A stretch of DNA of 64,000 nt from Mediterranea massiliensis (GTDB lineage Bacteria > Bacteroidota > Bacteroidia > Bacteroidales > Bacteroidaceae). Position numbers and translations under genes: made by a program. This document shows positions 7,602-16,227 of the stretch, piece after piece (the stretch's first letter is position 1; every line of letters starts with the position of its first letter). Where the stretch lies: NCBI GenBank assembly GCA_015060695.1, contig SUYA01000003.1, positions 180,941-244,940 of the forward strand. The letters run 5' to 3'. Below the pieces are notes generated by a model. That model was not told where the DNA came from, searched no databases, and saw nothing but the letters and a program-made list of their open reading frames with translations.

Positions 7602-10031
7602 ATGAAAACACTCCGATTGTTCTCTGCCTTTGTATGGCTGTTCTCTATGCTTTTGTTGTCTTGTGACTCTGTTACAAGCGTTGATGAAACCAATCATACC
7701 CTTTATTATACCGCTCCGGCTACTTTGTGGGAGGAGGCATTGCCGTTGGGAAATGGCCGTTTAGGCATGATGCCCGATGGAGGAGTAGCTCACGACCACC
7801 TTGTGTTAAACGAAATTTCTTTGTGGAGTGGTTCGGAAGCTGACTATAGGAATCCGGAGGCGGCCGATTGCTTGCCGGAGATTCGCCGGTTGTTGTTTGA
7901 GGGAAAAAACGGAGAGGCACAAGAGTTGATGTATCGTCGTTTTGTACCCAAGAAAACAGAAACAGGAGGGACATATGGTTGTTTCCAGAATTTGGGAGAA
8001 GTAGATATGCTGTTTGACGTAGATGAGAAGGCAGTCGAAAAGTATCAGCGTCGGCTTGACTTGCGTAACGGAGTGGCTTATACTGAGTTTGTGGTCGATG
8101 GTGTGAAACATTGTCGTGAGTATTTTGTATCGAGAGAGGAGGATTTGATAATAGTGCATCTGTTGACGGACAAGGTGGGAGCACTGACTTTCTCGGCTAA
8201 ACCTACTCGCAAAGAACGAGGAGAAGTAACGATTGAAAACGGAATCTTGCTGATGCAGGGGACATTGGACAGTGGGAAACCCAACGTGGAGGGGATGAAG
8301 TATAGGTTAGCCATGCGCTTATTGGCCAATGACGGAGAAGTTCGCCTTTCTACAGAAAAGGGATGGCAGTTGGAAGCAGGTACGGAGGCATGGTTGCTAC
8401 TTTCGGCCACAACTTCTTATCAAGCAGCCGGAACCAACTTCCCCGGTGAACGCTATGTGATGGTATGTGACAGTTTGCTGGACGCTTTTGCCGATGTTCG
8501 AACTGCTTTGGAAACTCATGCAGCACGACATAGAGAATTGTATGAACGAGTGTCGCTGACCTTACCGGCTACTACCGACGATGTTCTGCCTACAAACGAA
8601 CGTATTGAACGCTTTGCTCAAACAGAGGCACCGGCATTGGCAGCTCTTTATTACAACTATGGGCGTTATTTGTTGATAAGTAGTACCAGACCGGGTTCCT
8701 TACCACCCAATCTGCAAGGACTGTGGGCCGACGATATTCATACTCCTTGGAATGGTGATTATCATACCAATATCAATATTCAGATGAATTATTGGCCGAT
8801 GGAACAGGCTGGATTGACGGAATTGCACCAACCGCTGACTACTTTGATTGAACGACTGATTCCATCGGGCAGCGAGACTGCCCGTGCCTTTTATGGCCCG
8901 GAAGCTAAGGGGTGGGTACTCCATATGATGACAAATGTATGGAACTATACGGCTCCGGGTGAACATCCCTCTTGGGGGGCTACCAATACCGGTGGCGCTT
9001 GGCTGTGTGCTCACTTGTGGGAACATTATCAGTACACTAAAGACAAGGAATACTTGCAACGTATTTATCCCATACTGAAAGGGGCGTCGCAATTTTTCCT
9101 CTCTACGTTGGTCAGAGAACCTAAACACGGGTGGTTAGTGACAGCACCTACTTCTTCACCAGAGAATGCCTTCTTTGTGGCGGGTAGCGATAAACCGGTA
9201 TCTGTCTGCATGGGCCCAACCATGGATGTGCAATTGCTTACCGAACTTTTCAGAAATGTAGCCGAAGCGGCAGTCCTATTGGATTGTGATGCACAGTATG
9301 CAGACTCGTTGTATGATGCTATCCGTCAGTTTCCACCCATGCAAGTTAGCGAGGAGGGGTATTTGATGGAATGGATGGAGGATTACAAAGAACAGGATAT
9401 CCATCATCGTCATGTTTCTCATCTGTATGGATTACATCCGGCTAATCTAATTACACTGGAAACAACCTCTCGACTGGCCGATGCCTGTCGAAAGAGTTTG
9501 GAACGGAGAGGAGACGGAGGTACCGGATGGAGTAGGGCTTGGAAAATAAATTTCTGGGCGCGTCTGGGAGATGGAAACCGAGCTTGGAAATTATTCCAGA
9601 GCTTGTTGCAGCCTGCTGTGAATCCAGATACAGGACGGCATGGAAGTGGTACCTTCCCAAACCTATTTTGTTCGCATGCACCGTTCCAGATTGATGGAAA
9701 CTTTGGAGGAACTGCCGGAGTTGGCGAGATGTTGTTGCAAAGTCATGCCGGATTCATTCACCTATTGCCGGCATTGCCCGATAGCTGGCAAACCGGAAAC
9801 TTTCGAGGAATGTGTGTGCGAGGTGGGGCAACGGTTGACCTCGATTGGAAAGAGGGTAAGGCTTTGAGAGCGGTGATTACGGCTCGAAACAGCGGTAGCT
9901 TCTGTTTGCAGATGCCTAAGGGAATAGCGATTGCTGAAATTAGATCTCCTTACGAACATCGGGAGACAGATGACAACATTATGGAGATAAGACTGAAATG
10001 CGGTGAATCGTGTGAAATAATCTTTAAATAA
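7602..10031 (+). CDS. GH95 alpha-L-fucosidase / alpha-L-galactosidase, lipoprotein
   Basis: An 809-residue lipoprotein (signal MKTLRLFSAFVWLFSMLLLSC, Cys21). GH95 hallmarks: the N-terminal segment WEEALPLGNGRLG near residue 43; NINIQMNYWP with Asn390 and Asn392; TSSPEN with Glu521; IDGNFGGTAG with Asp698. These match the Asn/Asn, acid Glu and Asp set known for Bifidobacterium AfcA. The enzyme cleaves alpha-1,2-linked L-fucose or L-galactose from non-reducing ends; the two cannot be separated by sequence alone. Given the RG-I genes downstream, fucosylated or L-galactosylated pectic side chains are plausible targets. It is the first of three closely spaced genes. Confidence 0.92.
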   Translation: MKTLRLFSAFVWLFSMLLLSCDSVTSVDETNHTLYYTAPATLWEEALPLGNGRLGMMPDGGVAHDHLVLNEISLWSGSEADYRNPEAADCLPEIRRLLFEGKNGEAQELMYRRFVPKKTETGGTYGCFQNLGEVDMLFDVDEKAVEKYQRRLDLRNGVAYTEFVVDGVKHCREYFVSREEDLIIVHLLTDKVGALTFSAKPTRKERGEVTIENGILLMQGTLDSGKPNVEGMKYRLAMRLLANDGEVRLSTEKGWQLEAGTEAWLLLSATTSYQAAGTNFPGERYVMVCDSLLDAFADVRTALETHAARHRELYERVSLTLPATTDDVLPTNERIERFAQTEAPALAALYYNYGRYLLISSTRPGSLPPNLQGLWADDIHTPWNGDYHTNINIQMNYWPMEQAGLTELHQPLTTLIERLIPSGSETARAFYGPEAKGWVLHMMTNVWNYTAPGEHPSWGATNTGGAWLCAHLWEHYQYTKDKEYLQRIYPILKGASQFFLSTLVREPKHGWLVTAPTSSPENAFFVAGSDKPVSVCMGPTMDVQLLTELFRNVAEAAVLLDCDAQYADSLYDAIRQFPPMQVSEEGYLMEWMEDYKEQDIHHRHVSHLYGLHPANLITLETTSRLADACRKSLERRGDGGTGWSRAWKINFWARLGDGNRAWKLFQSLLQPAVNPDTGRHGSGTFPNLFCSHAPFQIDGNFGGTAGVGEMLLQSHAGFIHLLPALPDSWQTGNFRGMCVRGGATVDLDWKEGKALRAVITARNSGSFCLQMPKGIAIAEIRSPYEHRETDDNIMEIRLKCGESCEIIFK

Positions 10032-10038
10032 CATTCTC

Positions 10039-10668
10039 ATGCAGTTACTTGATTGTTTTGTAAGACCGTTTGTTTGGTTATATCGCATAAGACATCGTCG
10101 GGGGTATGGAGTACATTCTCCTTTTGCCTTCTATCTAATAACACAGGTCATCTATCAGCGGGCACCCTATTATAAGTACGAAGCATTGCGAAAAGAGGAA
10201 AAACGCCAGAAAAAGATGAAGAATTCCGATTGGATGTACGAATCGTTGCGGTTGAAACGCCTATTGTTTAGGTTGGTCAATTTTGTCAAGGCCGATACAG
10301 TGTTGGATGTCGGTAGAACAGCCGCCTCTTCGCTCTATCTGAAAGCAGGCAGAGAATTGGCCGATTACAGGACAGCGACACAACTAGATGAACTTTTCCT
10401 GGATGCTGATGTGCCGATAGACTTCCTCTACTTGCATGACTATACTCGTCCGGATTTTATGGAAAAGGTGTTTGATGTGTGTGTTAACCGTACAACCTCC
10501 CGTTCATTGTTTGTGGTGGAGGGTATTGCTCGTACATCGGCCATGAAGAGAATATGGAAACAGATGCAGCAATCAGAACGGGTAGGAGTAACTTTTGACT
10601 TGTATGAGGTAGGTATTCTTTGTTTCGATTGCTCTTTGGAGAAGCAACATTACATTGTGAATTTTTAA
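10039..10668 (+). CDS. Methyltransferase-like conserved protein, motif I degenerate
   Basis: A 209-residue protein 7 nt after the GH95 gene. The N-terminus (RHRRGYGVHSPFAFYLIT) matches a conserved Bacteroidota family usually annotated as class I SAM-dependent methyltransferases. The next part (ADTVLDVGRTAASSLYL) sits where motif I should be, but the glycine-rich E/DxGxGxG pattern is eroded, and the protein seems shorter than usual relatives (about 250 residues). A catalytic role is therefore doubtful. Codon use looks normal and the frame is intact, so it may be a repurposed or decaying paralogue. Its link to the neighbouring adenosyltransferase is unknown. Confidence 0.6.
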   Translation: MQLLDCFVRPFVWLYRIRHRRGYGVHSPFAFYLITQVIYQRAPYYKYEALRKEEKRQKKMKNSDWMYESLRLKRLLFRLVNFVKADTVLDVGRTAASSLYLKAGRELADYRTATQLDELFLDADVPIDFLYLHDYTRPDFMEKVFDVCVNRTTSRSLFVVEGIARTSAMKRIWKQMQQSERVGVTFDLYEVGILCFDCSLEKQHYIVNF

Positions 10669-10683
10669 TAGAAGAATTAGGAA

Positions 10684-11238
10684 ATGAAAAAAAGTCGTGT
10701 TTATACCCGTACAGGTGATGCAGGAACTACCTCGTTGGTGGGAGGAAAGCGTGTTGCCAAGACTCATGCCCGTTTGGAGGCTTACGGAACTATTGACGAA
10801 CTCAATGCATATATTGGTTTATTAGTTACTTATGTGGTTGATGAAGGGTGTAGGAAATTTTTGCAACAGGTGCAACATACTCTGTTTGTGGCAGGAGCAC
10901 AGTTGGCTACTGAAACCGTTCAAGCCGATGGGATGCATGTTACAGCACAGATGGTGGAGGCAATGGAGCTGGAAATAGATATTATAGATAGCCTACTTCC
11001 TCGTCAACAAGCATTTATCTTGCCGGGAGGAAGTAGAGGAGCAGCCTTGTGTCATGTATGTCGGACGGTTTGTCGAAGAGCTGAACGTCGTGCTTTAGCC
11101 TTGGTAGAGCAAACAAAGATAGAACAAGAATTGTTGTCCTACCTAAATCGTTTATCTGATTATTTCTTTGTCTTGGGGCGCAAAATGAACTTGGATGATA
11201 AAAAGGATGAAATATTTTGGGAAAATACTTGGAGATGA
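10684..11238 (+). CDS. Cob(I)alamin adenosyltransferase, PduO type
   Basis: A 184-residue cytoplasmic enzyme that transfers the adenosyl group of ATP to cob(I)alamin to make coenzyme B12. The N-terminal ATP-binding signature [16 protein letters not shown] (residues 8-23) is complete, followed by [15 protein letters not shown]. The C-terminal helix pair RRAERRAL and LNRLSDYFF is also typical. It lies 15 nt after the methyltransferase-like gene. In this organism the coenzyme would serve methylmalonyl-CoA mutase, and diol dehydratase if one exists; the rhamnose operon downstream produces 1,2-propanediol, but no diol dehydratase is in the window. Confidence 0.92.
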   Translation: MKKSRVYTRTGDAGTTSLVGGKRVAKTHARLEAYGTIDELNAYIGLLVTYVVDEGCRKFLQQVQHTLFVAGAQLATETVQADGMHVTAQMVEAMELEIDIIDSLLPRQQAFILPGGSRGAALCHVCRTVCRRAERRALALVEQTKIEQELLSYLNRLSDYFFVLGRKMNLDDKKDEIFWENTWR

Positions 11239-11258
11239 AATAATTTATTATACTTTTG
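11228..11258 (+). promoter_or_regulatory. Promoter of the DUF2795-type gene
   Basis: CTTG (11228-11231), 19 nt, then a perfect -7 box TACTTTTG (11251-11258). The -33 part lies inside the 3' end of the adenosyltransferase gene, so the small gene at 11311 can be transcribed separately. Confidence 0.55.
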
Positions 11259-11310
11259 CGCCCGATTTGATAGTGTGAACTAATTTTACAAATTAATAAG
11301 GTAGAAAAAC

Positions 11311-11532
11311 ATGTATTGGACATTAGAACTAGCTTCGAAATTGGAGGATGCACCTTGGCCAGCTACTAAGGATGAGTTGATTGATTATGCAATTCGTTCA
11401 GGTTCGCCGTTGGAGGTGATTGAAAATCTCCAAGAGATGGAGGATGAAGGTGAAATCTATGAAAGTATAGAGGACATTTGGCCTGATTATCCCAGCAAGG
11501 AAGATTTCTTTTTTGATGAGGATGAGTATTGA
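11311..11532 (+). CDS. DUF2795-type small acidic protein
   Basis: A 73-residue, strongly acidic protein beginning MYWTLELASKLEDAPWPATKDELIDYA, the pattern of the DUF2795 family, which is widespread in Bacteroidota and has no known role. The part after residue 50 is an acidic tail ending in DEDEY. It is followed by a strong terminator. The gene has its own promoter and a 52-nt leader, so it is probably well expressed. Cytoplasmic; no signal sequence. Confidence 0.8.
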   Translation: MYWTLELASKLEDAPWPATKDELIDYAIRSGSPLEVIENLQEMEDEGEIYESIEDIWPDYPSKEDFFFDEDEY

Positions 11533-11558
11533 TTTTTACTGTACAACGATAGTTGGTG

Positions 11559-11607
11559 GCGGTGCGGATGGAACGGACATGGTTCGAGCTATCCGCACCG
11601 CTTTTTT
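11559..11607 (+). terminator. Rho-independent terminator
   Basis: A perfect 11-bp GC-rich stem (GCGGTGCGGAT 11559-11569 with its complement 11591-11601) is followed by six T (11602-11607). It ends transcription of the DUF2795-type gene and overlaps the stop region of the convergent acetyltransferase gene. Confidence 0.85.
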
Positions 11608-12098
11608 CAGACCCGTTGATAGGCCAGCCGCTCGTCACCGTTCAGCAGGTAGATGATGCCACAATAGTGAAAACCATGCTTCGTCAATATATGTTGCAGG
11701 ATGTGATTGTCGCGATGGGTGTCGGCGCGTAGGTTGTCTATTTGTTGGCTGCACCAATTAATGCAGGCTTCGGCTACGCCGTGGCTATCTTCGGTACTGG
11801 CCAAGCGATGGATAGTGGCGTAGGGCTTTTCGTCATTTCGCCATGCGCCTTGATAGATGGTGGCATAAGTGGGGTCGGCTCCTTTAATAAAGGCAAAGGT
11901 GCCGATAATACGCTCCTTTTCGTCAATGCAGACATGGCAATATCCGTTTTCAATATCATTGCTTATCAAATCTTTGCCGGGATATCCATTTGTCCACTGT
12001 TTGGTATTCCCGCTTTGACGCATGATGCGTTTCCCGGCTTCGAAGAGTTCCATCAATACCGGTAAATCGTTAACAACGGCTTTTCGTATATAAATCAT
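11607..12098 (-). CDS. GNAT-family N-acetyltransferase
   Basis: A 163-residue protein from the ATG at 12098 (MIYIRKAVVNDLPVLMELF); the longer frame to 12203 adds 35 residues unlike the family and is not preferred. The order of elements fits GNAT: an N-terminal beta strand and helix, a central CIDEKERIIGTFAF strand pair, a YATIHRLAS strand before the acetyl-CoA loop, and a C-terminal HRDNHILQHILTKHGFHYCG segment, where the Asn and Phe positions are typical. The acceptor is unknown. It is convergent with the DUF2795-type gene and divergent from GH105. Confidence 0.85.
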   Translation of the reverse strand: MIYIRKAVVNDLPVLMELFEAGKRIMRQSGNTKQWTNGYPGKDLISNDIENGYCHVCIDEKERIIGTFAFIKGADPTYATIYQGAWRNDEKPYATIHRLASTEDSHGVAEACINWCSQQIDNLRADTHRDNHILQHILTKHGFHYCGIIYLLNGDERLAYQRV

Positions 12099-12213
12099 TT
12101 TTTTTACTTTATCTGCTGCAAACTTACATATTCTTTCTTTTTGAGACGATATGAATGGATTATTTATTTCGGGATGTGCCAAAAAACATAGTAATACAAT
12201 CAAAAAAAATAGA

Positions 12214-12242
12214 TTTGCTTTCGAGGAAATACCTTATATTTG
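12214..12242 (+). promoter_or_regulatory. Promoter of the RG-I degradation operon
   Basis: TTTG (12214-12217), 17 nt, then TATATTTG (12235-12242), a perfect -7 box, 41 nt before the GH105 start. The spacing is 2 nt shorter than the usual 19-21, so activity may depend on an activator. Confidence 0.5.
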
Positions 12243-12283
12243 CGAAAGTTACGTAATTTTAAATCTAAATCCGTCGGAAAACA

Positions 12284-13450
12284 ATGAAAAGAAAATATCT
12301 GCTTTTTTTCTTTTGCCTTCTCTCTTTCCTTTCGATACGGGCAGAAGAACCTTTTATGAGTTATGCCAAACGTTTTGCCGATTCGGAAATTAAACGCTTT
12401 CCGCAAGCCTGGCAATTAGATCATGGCAAGCGTCTGTTTTTTGGTTATCCGCAAGGTGTAGGGTGCTGCGCTATGTTGAAAATGTGGAAAGCTACCGGCG
12501 AACAACGCTACTTCGACTATGTCCACCAATGGGCAGATACACTAATCAATGAACGAGGAGAGATTCATCTCTATACGGTTGAGACTTATAACTTGGATTT
12601 TATTAACCCTGGAAAGGTACTTTTTGATGTTTATCGAGAAACAAGTGATGCCAAGTATAAAAAGGCAATGGAGGTGTTGATAAAGCAGTTATCTAATCAT
12701 CCTCGCACATTGGAAGGAGGCTATTGGCATAAATTGATTTATCAACATCAGATGTGGCTTGATGGTCTATACATGGCATCACCCTTTATGGCGCAGTTCG
12801 GACAAGAATTTTCGAAGCCAGAATGGATTGATGAAGCTGTAAAGCAGTTTCGTCTCTGTCATAAGCATACCTACGATGCCGAAACCGGGCTGTATCATCA
12901 TGCTTGGGATGAAAGTAAAAGCCAACGATGGGCTAATCCGGAAACCGGACATTCACCCAACTTTTGGGGGCGTAGCATCGGATGGTGGTTTATGGCGATG
13001 GTAGATGTATTGGACTTTATTCCTGAAGCGCATGCCGGACGTGCCGATATCATTGGATATATTCGTGGATTGGCAGAGACTTTACCGAGATATCAACGAA
13101 ACGGATTGTGGTATCAGGTAATTGATCAACCGGAACGGGCTGGGAATTATCCGGAAGCTAGTGTAACCACCCAATGTATGTATGCTTATGCCAAGGCAGT
13201 AAACAAAGGATACTTGGATAAGAAATATCGCAAAATTGCCGTAGATGCTTTCAAAGGATTGAAAAAGGAATTGCTGAAAGAAAATGAAGACGGTACGTTA
13301 ACTCTAACACGCTGTTGTCAAGTAGGTGGATTAGGAGGTAAGCCTTATCGTGACGGTAGTTTTGAATATTACATCAATGAGAAGATTCGTGACAATGATG
13401 CAAAGGCTACTGGCCCTTTTATCATGGCTTGTTTGGAATTGGCTAAATGA
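12284..13450 (+). CDS. GH105 unsaturated rhamnogalacturonyl hydrolase
   Basis: A 388-residue exported protein (signal MKRKYLLFFFCLLSFLSIRA). It is an (alpha/alpha)6-barrel of the YteR/YesR type, which removes the 4,5-unsaturated galacturonate left by RG lyases. Recognisable: GYPQGVGCCAMLKMW near 54-68, HQMWLDGLYM with Asp160 in the position of the catalytic Asp of YteR, and the late SVTTQCMYAYA and RDGSFEYYI segments. It leads a four-gene operon with GH106, PL11 and GH28 (gaps 34, 7 and 28 nt). Its product fits exactly downstream of the PL11 enzyme in the same operon. Confidence 0.92.
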   Translation: MKRKYLLFFFCLLSFLSIRAEEPFMSYAKRFADSEIKRFPQAWQLDHGKRLFFGYPQGVGCCAMLKMWKATGEQRYFDYVHQWADTLINERGEIHLYTVETYNLDFINPGKVLFDVYRETSDAKYKKAMEVLIKQLSNHPRTLEGGYWHKLIYQHQMWLDGLYMASPFMAQFGQEFSKPEWIDEAVKQFRLCHKHTYDAETGLYHHAWDESKSQRWANPETGHSPNFWGRSIGWWFMAMVDVLDFIPEAHAGRADIIGYIRGLAETLPRYQRNGLWYQVIDQPERAGNYPEASVTTQCMYAYAKAVNKGYLDKKYRKIAVDAFKGLKKELLKENEDGTLTLTRCCQVGGLGGKPYRDGSFEYYINEKIRDNDAKATGPFIMACLELAK

Positions 13451-13484
13451 ATGGAAACTAAGAAATTATAATAGATATAGTGAA

Positions 13485-16220
13485 ATGAAGAATTTAACAG
13501 TATGTATGCTGCTCTTGCTTGCAGCAATCTTTAGCAGTTGTGCCAAACCAGAGGTGGAATGGCCGAAACAAGATGTGGAGGCTATGCCTGCAGCACGTTG
13601 GTGGTGGTTGGGTAGTGCGGTTGATAAAGAAAATCTGACCAAAAACATGGAAGAGTATTCCAAGAAAGGACTTCGTACTCTTGAAATTACTCCCATCTAT
13701 GGCGTGCAAGGAAATGATGCAAACGATATTGAGTTTCTCTCGCCCAAGTGGATGGAAATGTTGAGACATATTCAGAGTGAAGCAATCCGGTTGGGTATGC
13801 AGATTGATATGAACACCGGTACGGGATGGCCTTTTGGAGGGCCGGAAGTTCAGATTGAAGATGCAGCCTGTCGATTACTCATCGAGGAATATACACTGAA
13901 AACCGGTCAATCGTTGCAACAATCGGTACAAGTAACAGATGTGCGGCAGCAACCTTACGCAAAATTGGAGCGTTTCATGGCCTATAGTGTCGATGGTAAG
14001 CAGGTACTGGATTTGACAGATAAAGTGGTAGATGGAAAATTGCAGTGGGAAGCTCCTGAGGGCGATTGGAGATTGATTGCAGCCTTCTGTGGTAAGACTT
14101 TGCAGAAAGTAAAAAGAGCTGCTCCAGGAGGAGTGGGATATGTGATGAATCATTTCTCAGCACGTGCAGTAGAAAACTATCTTGACCGTTTTGATCGTGC
14201 TTTTGCCGATGGAACGCCTCTCCCTCATAATTTTTTCAATGACTCATATGAGGTCTATCAAGCCGACTGGAGTGAAGGATTGTTTGACGAGTTTGAAGCA
14301 CGTCGTGGATACAAATTGGAAGAGTATCTTCCTCAATTCTTGACGCAAGAGAATCGTACGGATGAGGTAGGTCGCATTGTTTCTGATTATCGTGAAACAT
14401 TGGGCGACTTGTTGCTGGAAAACTTTACCCGGAAATGGACAGCATGGGCCAACGGACATGGTTCCAAAACTCGTAACCAAGCACATGGCTCTCCCGGTAA
14501 TCTTATCGACCTGTATGCAACGGTTGATATTCCGGAATGTGAAGGATTCGGTCTCTCGAATTTTGGTATCAAAGGATTGCGTCAAGATTCGTTGACCCGA
14601 AAGAATGACTCGGACATTTCCATGCTGAAGTATGCTTCGTCGGGGGCACACATAGCCGGTAAGAAGTTTACTTCTTCTGAGACCTTTACTTGGCTTACCG
14701 AGCATTTTCGTACATCGCTTTCGCAATGCAAGCCCGATCTTGATTTGATGTTCCTTTCGGGAGTGAATCATACCTATTTTCACGGTACGACTTATTCACC
14801 TCAAGAAGCAGCATGGCCTGGATGGAAATTCTATGCATCGGTAGATATGAGTCCCACTAACAGCATTTGGCGTGATGCTTCGGCATTCTTCCAATATATC
14901 ACACGTTGTCAGAGCTTCTTGCAAATGGGACAACCCGATAATGACTTTTTACTCTATTTGCCTGTATATGATATGTGGCAAGAACAACCCGGACGATTGT
15001 TGATGTTTGATATTCATAGTATGGCCAGACGTGCGCCTCGCTTTATCAAAGCTGTAAATCGCATTATTTCTGCCGGTTACGATGTGGACTATATTTCTGA
15101 TAATTTTATTCGCACCGCTTCGTGCAAAGACAATTTGCTAAAGACTGTAGGTGGAACAGAGTATAAGGCTTTATTGGTGCCGGGTGCCAAGTTGATGCCA
15201 GCTGATGTGTTGCAAAAACTTTATGAGTTAGCAAAACAAGGAGCTACGATTGTATTTTTAGATCGTTACCCTGAAGATGTTCCGGGCTATGGTGAGAAGA
15301 AAGCCGAACGTGAAATGTTTATGCAGGCTTTGGAAGGATTGAAATCATTGCCTAATGTATGTTTCGGTACTGATTATGCCGAAACATTGGCGAAAACCGA
15401 AGTAAAGCCAGAAGTTATGAAAGCTGAAATGGGGTTGAGTTGTATTCGTCGTACTAATGAAAGTGGTCATCACTACTTTATCTCAGCCTTGACAGATAAG
15501 GATACGGAAGCATGGGTGCCATTGGCAGTTGAGGCGCAGTCGGCCATGTTCTTTAATCCAATGGATGGCTCGTCGGGTAAAGCATTGGTGCGTACTCAAA
15601 ACGGACAGACAGAAGTCTATTTACAACTCCGTTCGGGTGAATCCATCATTCTGAAAACCTTTGCCGAAGCCAATGTAGATGTGCCAGCTTGGAAATATCG
15701 TCAAGAGGGGAAAGAAAACATGATACTTGACAAGTGGGCATTCCGTTTTGTAGAGGCTACTCCTGCAGTGGCTAATGTTCCTGACAGCGTTACTTCAGGA
15801 ACTTGGACTGCATTGGATTTCGAAGGGGCAACTACTACTATGGGTACGGCATGTTATACCACTACTATTCACCTTGATAACCCTGCCCAAGCCGATAATT
15901 ATCAGCTATCATTGGGTGATGTTCGTGAAAGTGCTCGTATTCGTATCAATGGACAGGAAGTGGCGACACTTTGGGCCGTTCCATACACTTGTATGGTAGG
16001 ACCGTATTTACGTCAAGGAGAAAATACCATTGAGATAGAAGTGACAAACTTACCGGCCAATCGCATTGCCGATATGGATAGAAATGGTATCGTATGGCGT
16101 ATCTATAAAGAGATAAATCTTGTCGATTTGAATTATAAAAAGACCGGATACGGACACTGGGAACCTGTTTATAGTGGTTTACTTGGCCCAATAAATCTTA
16201 CATCTATAATCATGAAATAA
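13485..16220 (+). CDS. GH106 alpha-L-rhamnosidase, lipoprotein
   Basis: A 911-residue protein starting at MKNLTVCMLLLLAAIFSSC (ATG 13485, lipid-anchored at Cys19); the longer frame from 13350 overlaps GH105 and lacks a signal. The mature start MPAARWWWLGSAVDKENLT is the signature opening of GH106. The large catalytic TIM-barrel part includes FFNDSYEVYQADWSEG and SSETFTWLT, and a beta-sandwich closes the protein (RESARIRINGQEVATLWAVPY). It releases L-rhamnose from RG-I or RG-II fragments; B. thetaiotaomicron BT_0986 is the studied example. It supplies the sugar used by the rha operon. Confidence 0.93.
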   Translation: MKNLTVCMLLLLAAIFSSCAKPEVEWPKQDVEAMPAARWWWLGSAVDKENLTKNMEEYSKKGLRTLEITPIYGVQGNDANDIEFLSPKWMEMLRHIQSEAIRLGMQIDMNTGTGWPFGGPEVQIEDAACRLLIEEYTLKTGQSLQQSVQVTDVRQQPYAKLERFMAYSVDGKQVLDLTDKVVDGKLQWEAPEGDWRLIAAFCGKTLQKVKRAAPGGVGYVMNHFSARAVENYLDRFDRAFADGTPLPHNFFNDSYEVYQADWSEGLFDEFEARRGYKLEEYLPQFLTQENRTDEVGRIVSDYRETLGDLLLENFTRKWTAWANGHGSKTRNQAHGSPGNLIDLYATVDIPECEGFGLSNFGIKGLRQDSLTRKNDSDISMLKYASSGAHIAGKKFTSSETFTWLTEHFRTSLSQCKPDLDLMFLSGVNHTYFHGTTYSPQEAAWPGWKFYASVDMSPTNSIWRDASAFFQYITRCQSFLQMGQPDNDFLLYLPVYDMWQEQPGRLLMFDIHSMARRAPRFIKAVNRIISAGYDVDYISDNFIRTASCKDNLLKTVGGTEYKALLVPGAKLMPADVLQKLYELAKQGATIVFLDRYPEDVPGYGEKKAEREMFMQALEGLKSLPNVCFGTDYAETLAKTEVKPEVMKAEMGLSCIRRTNESGHHYFISALTDKDTEAWVPLAVEAQSAMFFNPMDGSSGKALVRTQNGQTEVYLQLRSGESIILKTFAEANVDVPAWKYRQEGKENMILDKWAFRFVEATPAVANVPDSVTSGTWTALDFEGATTTMGTACYTTTIHLDNPAQADNYQLSLGDVRESARIRINGQEVATLWAVPYTCMVGPYLRQGENTIEIEVTNLPANRIADMDRNGIVWRIYKEINLVDLNYKKTGYGHWEPVYSGLLGPINLTSIIMK

Positions 16221-16227
16221 TACAGAT

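Noticed and set aside
13350..13484. Longer start of the GH106 frame
   Set aside because: It lies inside GH105 in another frame; the lipoprotein signal begins at 13485.
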